The position numbers and the translations under genes were made by a program. From Paraspadella gotoi (taxonomy: Eukaryota; Chaetognatha), in contig CM119263.1 in assembly GCA_051294375.1 (NCBI GenBank), positions 4,612,126-4,676,125 of the forward strand: 64,000 nucleotides of DNA. The letters are read 5' to 3'. The notes beneath the pieces are model-generated. The model was not told where the DNA came from and did not search any database. It saw only the letters and a program-made list of their open reading frames with translations. This document shows, one piece after another, positions 12,681 through 23,733 of this stretch. Each line of letters starts with the position of its first letter. The stretch's first letter is position 1.

Positions 12681-13330
12681 TGATACTTTCCCAAAAACCC
12701 TTACCCCTTTTCCGTTATTTTTTTCTTTTTCCTTTCCTCTTTCTTTCCTTTTTCTTTTCTTTTCTTTCCTCCGTCGCTTCTCACCTCTTTCCGTTCTTTT
12801 CTTGCCTCTCCGGTTTTGGTTCTCTCCTTTTGTTTTCCTTCCACTTCTCTTTCTCGTCCTTCTTTATTTTCTTTTTTCTTTTTTCTCTTTCCTTTCCTCC
12901 CTTTTTTCTTTGTTATTGTTTCCCTCGACCGTTTCCTTTCCTCTTTATTTTCATAATTTTCTCAGTTTTGTTTTGTCCTTATCCTCTTCTTTTCTAACTC
13001 TTTCCTCTTCTCTTTCCTTCATCTCTCTCTTTTCTTTTCTCTCTCTCCTCTTTCCCTTCCTCTCTCACTTCTTTTCTTTCCTCCCTCCCTTCTTTTCTTT
13101 CCTTTCTCTCTTCTTTCCCTTCCTCTCTCTCTTCTTTTCTTCCTTTCTGGCCAAGAAGAAAATTCAAGATGGCGTTCCCTCGAGTCGACAAACTGTAGAG
13201 GCGTCCCTCCGCTCTTTTCTTCTTTTTTTTTCTTCTTCTTTTTTTTTCATTTTTTTTCCTCTTTTAACTTTGTATCTCTTCTTCTTTAGTTGTTCCTTGC
13301 CTTTACATTTGTATCTTATTCTACTTATAC

Positions 13331-14217
13331 TTAAGGGGACCAAGTGAACAGGGGGGTAAAAAGCTGAAAACATAACGTTTGACCCTTTAACTTAAGCTGG
13401 TTCTGATCATATAATTTTTTCTTCTATAATCATTTGGAAAGTAGTTAAAAAATTCGATAAAATCAGCGAGCTTAATTTTCTTTAAAAAATCGGTAAGAAG
13501 AAAAATCTTTTCAAGTTTAAATTTTTTTTTTTTTAAAAGGGTAAGATCTAATTTTAAAAAGATTTTCAGCTTTATTACAAAAATTTATAAGAAAAAAAAA
13601 CTAGGAATGAATCAAAATTTAAGGTATCGACTGATTTTATTTAAACTTTCTTTTCAAATGATTCTGTTAATTGGATGAAAATAAAACTCTTTGAAGTAAT
13701 ATAAAATATAAAAAGAAGAGAAAGATTCTGTACTTTTGCTAAATTTTTAATTGTTATAATTAGGAATCAATATAGTTTAATTATACATTTAAGGGATGAA
13801 TATGAATATTAACTAATAATTATTACAGTTTTGTTTCTGTAAGAATAGAATTTAGGTTTGATTTGTCTGCCTTTTAAATAAATATAAAAAATAAAAAATA
13901 TTAGTCTTGTATAGCCTTTGTTCAATGAGGCTTAAACCTAAAATTATAGCTTTGTACAGTAAAAAATAAAAAATTGGAATTTAGTAAAAAAATACTTTCT
14001 AATGCAAAAATAAAATAATGGATTATATAAATATTTAGGTAGGGTCAACTAAATTTTTTTTTCATAATTATTAAATTTTTGTTTCCGCTACAATAAGAGA
14101 TAGGAATTTTTTTGCCACTTTCCCGTGCAAAGAAAAATTAATGACTATCACCATTCAAATTCCTTTGATGATAGACCCTTAAGCTTATGATATCATTTTT
14201 ATCACTGGGTCCCCTAA
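13331..14217 (+). mobile_element. TTAA-flanked MITE-like element, copy 1
   Basis: An 880-bp AT-rich, non-coding element (13335-14214) with short inverted termini: it begins GGGGACCAAGTGA and ends TCACTGGGTCCCC. It is flanked by TTAA on the left and a degenerate TAA on the right. The same sequence occurs inverted at 56212-57094, where both TTAA flanks are intact. No transposase frame is present, so it would be mobilised in trans. TTAA target duplication is the hallmark of the piggyBac superfamily, but piggyBac ends usually begin CCC whereas this begins GGGG, so the superfamily is left open. Confidence 0.8.
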
Positions 14218-14430
14218 CGGAAAAGTTTCATCTCTCAAAATTTTTTTATTCTACTTTTTTTTTACTTTTTAAATTATATAATTTTTATCTTTTTTTTTTC
14301 CAAATTCAGTTTTTAAATTTTTCCTTTTCTTTCCTCTTTTTCATTTTTCTTTCTCACTTTTACAGACAATGAAGACTACATGAAATAAGGCAAATGGTGA
14401 ATCTACCAACGCGAGAATGTTTTCAAAGTG

Positions 14431-14972
<542 letters not shown>

Positions 14973-15252
14973 ACGGCTAAATTAATTATTACACAAAAAC
15001 TTTTTTTTTCTAAAACATAAACTGAAATATGGTTTCATTATTATCTTTTAAAACGACCCCCTCCACAGCCCCTGCCCCTTCCTCGCTCCTCCCCTTCCCC
15101 CTTTAGTCTTTTGTTTCCTCAGTTTATCTCTTTTATTTCTCGTTTTATTTAGCATAATAATAGAGACGCCCTCTATTTTGTTATTCGCTTATCTTCTTTT
15201 TTTAAAAATAAACCTAACGTTCTTTTGTCTTCCTTTTTTTTTTCTCCCGCAG

Positions 15253-16260
15253 AACCAAATCCACGCGAATCAAAAATGCGACGCAGATTTTCCCTTCAAC
15301 TTCTCATTGGAATTCCCTGCGGTGAGGAAGGGGAGAGTTCCGTTTTTTTATTTCTTTTATGTTTCTATTTTGGTTTAGTTTGGTTTTTGACTTTTTGGTT
15401 TGTATTATTTTTTTTTTTTTGTTTTTTTTTTTTTTTATTTTACTAGGAAGTACTTACTATCTATTGAAAAACTTTTTTTTTTAATTTTCGCCGGTCCAAA
15501 TGATATACAACGTTTAGTTAATTCTATATATAGCTAGAGGTTGTATTGAGCTTCACATCTTTAGCAGACCCACAGCGCCAACATAAAATATTAACTTGTC
15601 CACTTAAATTAGTAATTTAAATGGCCTATCTTTTAAAAATTGAGATAAAGAATGAGAGAGTGTGATTTGCCTCAAATGTCTAGCAAAAATTAAGTCACAA
15701 TTACAAAGTGATTCAAAGTAAATTAAAGCCGTTTCCTTCCCTCTCCCCCCCGCCCAGGTTTAGCCATTCTCCTCGCTCTTCTTCTCATCTTTTGTCTCAA
15801 ACGAAAACGAAAAGGCGCGCGAACGCCGCTCGCCGCAGCTGGACTCTACGACGCCGACAGCGGCGCGCTCCGCTGCGTCGGCGGCGTCGGAACCTGCGTC
15901 ACCAACGGCGGCGTCGGCGGCGTCGGCGTCGGCGGCGGCGGAGGCGGACCCTTGGCCGTTCGCAACGGAGTCGGCAACGGGGTCGGCGTCGTTCATTTCG
16001 CTACATCAAAACGTCCACTGCCCTCATTTCACCAGCATCAACATCATCATCTCCATCATCACGGGAAGGTGAGAAAGGGAGGCCGGTGGGGGAGGAAAGG
16101 GATTGTGAAGTTGGGGAAAAGGAGATAATGAAAGAAAAGAAAAAAAAGTGAAAAGAAAAAAGAGAAAAGGAAAAGAAAAAAAGGATTTTATATCCGAGAA
16201 TCGACGAAGCTGAAGGATTTGACAGTCTTGAGAGGAGAGAGAGCACAGAGAGAAGAGAGA

Positions 16261-16330
<70 letters not shown>

Positions 16331-17789
16331 GAGAGAGAGAGGGAGAAAAGGGGAGCAAAGGATCGATAGAGGAAAAGGAAGAAGGAAAAGAAAATAGAGA
16401 AGTAGAAAAGGAAAGAAAAATGGTAAAGAAAACTCAGAAAATTTAAGGAAAGTTCAAATTAGAAGTCTTGTACTCGCAATGTAGTAGCAATGCTAAAAGT
16501 TAAAGCTTCCAAACGAAGTGACAGAAGAAAAAAAAGAAAAATAATTTAAAACTAGAAAATGAAAAAAATGGTTTAGATATCCATATATGTATATATGTAT
16601 ATATGTGTAAAAGAAAAATCGAGAGAAACCAAAAAAAAAAGCTGAAAAGTATCGATGACTTAAACATCGGAAGACGTACAAAAAAAAAAGAAAACCCCCC
16701 CCCAAAAAAAACCAACCGAAAAAAAAAACAACATAAAAAAAATTAAAACGAAACACATGTGAGTCTGTCAGACGCGAAACAAGAAACTCGGCCGATGCTC
16801 CTTCGGTGATTCGCGCAATGTTTATGTCCTGAAGATTTGACAGCCTCTGTCGATCGCCCGCGGGGGAGAGTAAGGGGATGAGGAGGAGGGGAAGAGGAGG
16901 GGCCTTGGTGGGGTGTTGAGGGTGAGTGATACTTAGCGTGGTGAAAGGGGAATGGAAAAACGGAGGGGTGAAAGCTTTTCTTTTATATTTCTTTTTTCTT
17001 TTTCTTTTCTTTTTCTTGTTCGACCTATAAATAATAAAGACAAAAGGCTCCGATAAAAAAAAGAGGAAAGACGAAAGATGTCGCCGTAAAATCTTTAGTG
17101 GTCGCGAGAAAAGCAAAAGGCGCGGGAAGTTGACTAGTGAGGCCGCTTAAATTTGTCGTTAATTCGGTGAAAATCTTGTGTTTCGATTCAAGAGCATTGA
17201 GCAATGCCAATGCATAGTATCGTTAATTTTGTGACACTGTCCGACAGGCAATCAGACAAATCGACTAATACACTTACAGACAGTTACTCAAGAAAAGAGA
17301 AGGAAACTCAAATATTACAAATGTCCTTAAATTTCTTCTTTTCCCTTCTACCCTCATTAAACCTCTCCCTCCCCCCCCTTCAACCCCCCCCGCCCCCTCA
17401 AGACGGTGATCGAGAAGGAATTCGTCTACCCCTCCATCCTACCAATCGCCCCGCCCACCAATTTCTACGCCTCTACTTCCGCCACGCAGCGCCCTCCGAC
17501 GTCGAAGGCGTATCACGAGCTCCTCTCTCCTTACGCCACGTCCGGCGCTAGGGGTTCAGTCGTCGGCGGTAGCGGCGTCAAAAACGGCGCGCCGGCGACG
17601 CCGTCCGCGCCGCTTTGTCACGACGCCGGATGCAACACTTACTCGCGCCCGATTCCGGTCTCCACGTACGGCTGCGTCGGCGGCGGCGTCGGCAGCGTCG
17701 GCTGCGGCGGGAGCAGCAGCGTCGACGCCTTCGCAGACGCGGACGCCGGAAACGCTGCTGAAGACGTCGCCGCGGTCGTCAGTCGATGA
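15253..17789 (+). CDS. Single-pass membrane protein, C-terminal exons (family not recognised)
   Basis: Three exons with matching phases: 15253-15321 (phase 1 in, 1 out), 15758-16068 (1 in, 0 out) and 17403-17789 (0 in, stop TGA). Acceptors are CCCGCAG, GCCCAG and CTCAAG; donors are GTGAGG and GTGAGA. Joined, exons 1 and 2 make a transmembrane helix (IPCG/LAILLALLLIFC) split by the intron and followed by a KRKRK stop-transfer sequence, so the C-terminus should be cytoplasmic. The tail has a Gly/Val-rich segment, a His-rich segment (HQHQHHHLHHH) and a Tyr-containing segment (EKEFVYPSILP). The ectodomain lies upstream and was not located. GC-rich sequence continues to 18084, where reading frames alternate (17782-17845, 17856-17940, 17957-18084) as if the true C-terminus were longer but broken by indels. 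The protein family is unknown. Confidence 0.6.
16252..16340. repeat. (GA)n microsatellite
   Basis: Nearly pure GA array inside the intron between 16068 and 17403. Confidence 0.97.
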
Positions 17790-18145
17790 TGGGCGGGGCG
17801 GGTTTGGCGGCGGCGGAGGATTCGGCGGTTACGGCGCCGCTTCGGTACGGTGCGCGGCGTTGGCGGGGGCGCGGTGGTTCGATACCCGACTCCATCGCCG
17901 CACGGAGACGCTCACTCTCCACCGCCGCTGCCCGGAAACGGCTGCAGCGGTCGGGGCGAGCGGCGGTAGCGGCGGTGGCAGCGGCAGCGGCAGCGGTGGA
18001 GGTCAAACCCAGTCTCTCTCGGCTACGATCACCACGACCCGCTCCGGTGCACAGACGGCTCATGTCCCAAAAATCACAGCGTGAAATCACTCACTCCTGT
18101 CTGGAATCTTATTTGGAGAGCCTCTACCGGCCGAGTTCGAGATGA

Positions 18146-18222
18146 GGAGGATGAGGAGGAGGAATAAACTAAAAACAAAAGGGAATCAATTTGATCGAAG
18201 TAGTCCCGATTCTTTGTATCCC

Positions 18223-18276
<54 letters not shown>

Positions 18277-19249
18277 TCTCTCTCCATCGCTTTCGAGGTC
18301 GCCCTTCGTTTTGTTTTCTTACGAGTTAATTCGCTACCCCTAGTTTATCCCCATCTCTGTCTGTTCCTCACTCTCTTTTTTTTTTATTCCTTTCCTTTAT
18401 CTTTATTTTCCTCCTGCCTTCTTTTTTTTTTTTTTAGTTCCTTACCCTTCTTTTCTTTTTCTTTTATGTTACCTCAACTTGCTCTCCTTACTTTCTTTCG
18501 TTTTTTCAGATTTTTTCCTTTCCTTGGTTCTTCTTTATTTCGTTTTTTATCATTTTTCCTTTTTTTCTTCTCCTTTTTCCTCCTCTCCCCTCCCATTTCC
18601 CTAAACCTCCCATTTCCTACCTTCCCATTCCTACTCCCCCTTCCCCTTCTTTTGATATTCAACAACATCCTTCATCGAAGAGACGAAAAAGTTTTCTTCT
18701 CTTCATTTTTTTCCTCGTGGGCGTCGATGGTTTCCTCACCTTTTGAATCCCCGACTTCGCAAAACCTCACCCTTGGTAACGCGTTTCCCTTTTTGTCTTC
18801 GACCCTTACCCTCTCCCCACCCGTGTTACCCTCCCCCTCCCCTCTCCCTTTTTTTTTTAGCCACTTGTTCGTGTACGATTTTCGCGCGCAATCGATGATT
18901 CGCTGAAACGCATCGTTTCCACCTCCTGATTGGTCAATGACAAAAATATGATGTTAGTTTTCTGTTCTTTGATTGGCAGTCAAAAAAAAAACAAAGAACT
19001 CACCAAAAAAAAATGGAGGAGATGGAAAGATTTCTGCTGAACTCCCCCCCCCCCGAGATTTTAGTATTTATATGATTGACATTTTCTTACGATATTTGCA
19101 CCGTTAAATGTTTTATATTGTACATATTCCTGTTTTTATTTTCTAATTTAAATTGTCTGCTAAAAATGTTTTTAAAAATTTTAACTAATTATTACCTCGA
19201 CGATTAGAAGAAGTTCGACTTTTTTTTTAAAGATTATCGAAAAAAAAAA
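18146..19249. other. Pyrimidine-rich non-coding region
   Basis: A CT array at 18222-18285 is followed by a long, mostly pyrimidine plus-strand tract to about 18860. I see no supported exon. Confidence 0.6.
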
Positions 19250-19477
19250 NNNNNNNNNNNNNNNNNNNNNNNNNNNNNNNNNNNNNNNNNNNNNNNNNNN
19301 NNNNNNNNNNNNNNNNNNNNNNNNNNNNNNNNNNNNNNNNNNNNNNNNNNNNNNNNNNNNNNNNNNNNNNNNNNNNNNNNNNNNNNNNNNNNNNNNNNNN
19401 NNNNNNNNNNNNNNNNNNNNNNNNNNNNNNNNNNNNNNNNNNNNNNNNNNNNNNNNNNNNNNNNNNNNNNNNNNNNN
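19250..19477. other. Assembly gap (228 N)
   Basis: A run of N, flanked on the right by a GAAA array. A collapsed simple repeat is the likely cause. Confidence 0.99.
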
Positions 19478-19478
19478 A

Positions 19479-19510
<32 letters not shown>

Positions 19511-19644
19511 AAATAGAGAAGGAAATGTAGGAAAAAAACAAGAAAAGTTATGTGACCCAAAAAACTATCAATATCAAAATACCCAACTTAACATTTTTTT
19601 CCTAATACTTTTTTTGACTTTCTTTCTTTCTTTTAATCATGAGG

Positions 19645-19674
19645 TCACGTGATTTGATCGCTATAGTCACGTGA
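19645..19674. promoter_or_regulatory. Paired palindromic TCACGTGA sites, 22 bp apart
   Basis: TCACGTGA occurs at 19645-19652 and 19667-19674. The octamer is the extended CACGTG E-box recognised by bHLH-Zip factors of the USF and MITF/TFE type. A CCATCTTG motif (YY1-like, minus-strand CAAGATGG) follows at about 19750. No transcription unit was identified next to it, so promoter function is inferred. Confidence 0.45.
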
Positions 19675-20521
19675 CTGAATCACAGATGGAAAATCGACGA
19701 ATTTTTTTCGGTCCATAAAAAACGAGCCGATTATTTTTTGATCTTTTGCCATCTTGAGAAATAAAGCACTTTTTTCATCTAAGAGCTTTTTTCCTTTTCT
19801 TTTTTTTTTGAGCTATCATGAGGCAAGGGAAAAAATCAGATTAGAATGTAGCTAGCGAAGAATTAAATTAATATTGAACTTCTAAAGACGTTGATTTAAT
19901 CTTGGTGAAAAAGTTTTTTTTTTTTTTTAATTCAATGAGTGAGACTTAAAAATCCTGGGCGGAACTAGGTTCGACCGCGGGTTGTGAATGTGAGACTGAG
20001 TGAGACCGATGATTTATAGTCGTGATAAACGAAGGGAAAGAGCGAAAAGTTTCATCGGAACTTTAAGAGTTACTTTTTAAGAAACGACGACGTTGATTAT
20101 AAATGGTTATATGTATATGTTTGTAAGGTTCTGTTGTTAATTTTGTTGTTGACAGAGATTTTTACGGATAGAAACGAAAGATTGACTGATTGACATTGAC
20201 ATGATAGAAATGGTCAGTTGGCTAATTGTTTAAGACAAAAAAAAATAAAATAATACAAATAATAAACCACGGTTGTTTTAGCGAAAATCATAGCTGGTGT
20301 ACAAGAAAAATAGATCGGGTCTTTTGCTACAGGTTAAATAGCAAAAAATAGGATAAGGGTTATAATGTAATAATCAATGAAAATGTAATTAATTGAATTG
20401 AATTGTATTAAAGAAACGGGCTTTGGGCTACATTGTGCCCCTAAAAGCTACATCAATTTACAAAACGATATTCACAAGTTGAAAAGTATTTAAAGATATA
20501 AACGAAAATCGGGTAGAGTTT

Positions 20522-20882
20522 TTATCCTAAACATGTTTCATGAAATCTTTCCAAGAGGCAGTTCAAACAATCTTTCTTTTTCGAAATGTTGTCCCAACCT
20601 AATAAAAGCTCTATTGGTGACATATTAGTGTAGGTCAAATTTTTTTCAATACGATCAACAATGGTATCAAAAAGAGAATTATTTCGAATCATGTTTTTTA
20701 AACGTCTTACTGACATATTTCTTACATATTCAGATAGTGGGATCATACTTGCTGCATCTCGCGCGAAATCATTATCAATATGTATCGGTAATCTATGAAA
20801 AATTTTAATAGCTCGCAGTTGAAGAGTATCAAATTGAAAGTCCAGCCTGGATTCTAGGTAGATTTTCTTATATGCTGTTCAA
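20522..20882 (-). mobile_element. Probable LINE reverse-transcriptase C-terminal fragment
   Basis: On the minus strand an open frame from about 20880 to a stop at 20522 encodes a segment of the type found after the polymerase domain of non-LTR retrotransposons (LQLRAIKIFHRLPIHIDNDF, then SEYVRNMSVRRLK). The pattern of short hydrophobic helix, RLP-H-N and Ala/Arg-rich segment resembles jockey/CR1-like C-termini as I know them. Upstream sequence is interrupted, so this is a dead 5'-truncated copy. No catalytic motif is present. Confidence is moderate because the assignment rests on pattern alone. Confidence 0.45.
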
Positions 20883-21543
20883 AAAAAAATTAAAGAAAAG
20901 GCATTTTAGTATTAATACGTAAAACAGGCAATTTTTTAAACAATATTTTTTTATCCTAACAAAATACATTATTATTTCAAAAAACCAAAACGAAAAAAAA
21001 TTGCTATTTTGTTAATTTCCTTTCTCAAAGATTTTTGTTGTAGTTGCTCGAGACATCTGACGGATACGGCATTTGTTTTATTTCGAATGTTTCGGGACTT
21101 GAAAATACATTTCAGTGAAATTAATTGTATATTTGTGATTTTGTCCTATTTTTCTAATTAATGTAATAAATTATTAAAATTATATGTTAACAATTGCATA
21201 TTTTTCATAGTTTTGCATTAAAAAAATCTAAAAAGTAGCAAACATTATTAATATTACTACTATGTCTTTTTCCAGACATTTAGTATTAAACTAAAAAACC
21301 AAACACCGATGGCGAAACTTTTTCGTAAGACGATTCAAGATTAGAAACTTGATCTTCAGCAAGTTGTAGCAATTTACAGCATCATTTACAGATAGCCAAG
21401 TTGAGCAACAGCACCTGCCGTCGCTTCTGACGCAACTGTTTTCTCTGTTTTGCTGCTGCTTTTCTCGACCGACGCTTTCCCTGCAGTTGCCGCTGAAGCT
21501 GCTGCCGCTGTTGATGACTTATCCCTTCTACTCGATGACTTAC

Positions 21544-21672
21544 CTTGTCAGCTCGTGTCGAAACTTGAATGTGGAAAATAAATGTCAAATGTTGTGATGC
21601 GAAATAAGAGAGGAAAGATTTAACTTTAAGCTCATCTTTTTTTATGTCCTTATGTTGTCCTAATTTTGCCAT
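21544..21672 (-). CDS. Possible minus-strand first exon (unknown protein)
   Basis: ATG at 21672 opens MAKLGQHKDIKKDELKVKSF..., 43 codons ending at a consensus donor (GACAAG/GTAAGT). If the donor is ignored the frame continues for 53 more codons of Gln/Arg-rich sequence to a stop at 21382. No family recognised, and no downstream exon was identified. Confidence 0.3.
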
Positions 21673-21863
21673 TTATTCATACAGTATTATATATGGTAAC
21701 TAAGAATTAAAGATTACACAGTCATACAACGTCTCACATAGTCTCACAGTGAGTGAGTTAGTGACACAAGACGCAACTTTGCTTGGGGTGATTGAGGAAT
21801 GCAGCAGCCGCCGCCGCCGATGCAGCTTCGGATGGTCCCGCCTTACGAAAGAAACTTACCTAG

Positions 21864-21866
<3 letters not shown>

Positions 21867-21939
<73 letters not shown>
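21867..21939. repeat. (CT)n microsatellite
   Basis: Pure CT array. It directly follows a short plus-strand frame (MQQPPPPMQLRMVPPYERN, ATG near 21799) that looks protein-like but has no usable donor before the array. Confidence 0.97.
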
Positions 21940-21942
<3 letters not shown>

Positions 21943-22846
21943 CAAATACCTTACCTCAGAATTTTAGCAGCTGCTTCAGCGGCAGCCACGTCTCTCCGCA
22001 GCCGACGCAGCGACGCCGAAGGTAAGCAACACGAAAAACAGGTTCGACGAATAATCATCATCGTCGTCGTCGTCATCGTCGTCATCGTCGTCATTTCTTT
22101 ACTCGATTCCAGTGACCTTTTTTTCCTTTTTTTTTTCCAAATTTTCCTTTTTCTTTTTCTCAACGGAAAGTAAAGTAAAGAAACTCGAAAGAATTAGAGA
22201 GAAAAAAACTCAGCATCGGTGATCAGTAAAATATAAACTCGCTATCATCGTTCTCGACCAAACGGTGAGTAGGTTGGGCCTTTTATAGTATTTTAATTAT
22301 TATTTTTCGTTAGGCATTAAGTTATGGTATTTATTTTTGGGACTACTTCCCGGGTCTTCAAGACCCGTGACTTTATCGTTCATCATTTTGAGTTTCGATC
22401 CGAACGTCGAACTCGGTTTTCTTTTTTGATTTAAAAAAATTAAATCTTCTTTTAGCGGATTTGCGATCGTAAATCCGGATTTATTTTCTTCCAAAAATCT
22501 CGCAGCGACGACGACGACAACAAACAACAACATTTCGCGCGATTTCGTCTTAACCAAAAACTCACAACCTCGAAAATTGACGGAGACGCTAAAGTTAGAT
22601 AGAGAACGAGACGTGGCTCGGTCTCTTGTACGAAACTGTGTTAGTCTGAGTCGTTGTGAGATAGAGACATCGACTTTGTTGTCGTCGTCGTCATCGTTTC
22701 TTCATGAGTCACCAGAGACAACCGCAAACTTTTTTTTAAAATGTAACCTCATTTTGGATTTGATAGAAAGAAAAAATCAGTAAGAAGTTTATCCCCTTTT
22801 TTTGCTCTGTGTCCCTCTTTGAGGGCTTTTTAGCAAGTTCGAATCT

Positions 22847-22848
<2 letters not shown>

Positions 22849-22936
<88 letters not shown>
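22849..22936. repeat. (CT)n microsatellite
   Basis: Pure CT array about 800 bases upstream of the coding start of the next gene. Confidence 0.98.
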
Positions 22937-22939
<3 letters not shown>

Positions 22940-23679
22940 TCACTCGCTCGCTTCTAAAAAAAACCCCACCTATAAAAAAATTTATTTTATTTCTTGTTTT
23001 TCATCAAAATTCTTCTTTTTGATCTCAATTTCTTTCTTCATTTTCCAAACTTGAAAATTGTGAAACTTAAAAGTTTAAAAAATTAAAAGAAATACGAGTT
23101 AAACATAACAAACAATGTCCTGAGAAAGTTAGGAGATGCCTTTAATAGAGCATCTCTTCGTAACGTTGTATCCTGAGGGTTCCTCACCTGGTAAGTGAGA
23201 GTGACCGACTTTCCTCTTTCACTTTTTACGATTTTGTGAATGTGACTGTGATCTCGTGAGACGGATCGCTTTCTCTTTTTTTCATTTCACGGTTTAGGTT
23301 TCGTCGAATTTTTGTTTGCGTTCAAATGACAATGGCGAAGAATGTTTTGAAGCGAATAGATAAAATTATATCCTATCTGTAAATCAACTCTTTACCATTT
23401 TTAAAAAAATATTCTTGATCTATTCTCATTTATGAATATTTCAAATGTCATTTCTACTCTTTTTCTTCAACGCAAATCTTAATGTCAAGTCAGTATCGTG
23501 ACGCAATTCTCTTTTGTCTTCTTTGTCAAGTCAAATCTGTCATCTCTTTTTGTTATCTCCTTCGTCATTTCCCCGGTCAAATCTATCATCTTTTCTTTTT
23601 TGTTAATTTCTTGGTCATTCCAATCCCAATTCTCAATTTTATTTCAGTTCGATTCCAATGGACCAAAATTGACGGGGTC

Positions 23680-23696
23680 ATGAGTTCGATCCCCAA

Positions 23697-23733
<37 letters not shown>

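Noticed and set aside
12601-13347. A 248-residue Phe/Ser/Leu-rich plus-strand frame
   Set aside because: Only the first part (to about 12670) looks protein-like; the rest is translated polypyrimidine tract.
16493-17116. Minus-strand frame with a protein-like core (GDRQRLSNLQDINIARI)
   Set aside because: A short segment (16760-16870) looks plausible, but the rest is AT/GT-rich low complexity and I could not find a donor in phase; left unannotated.
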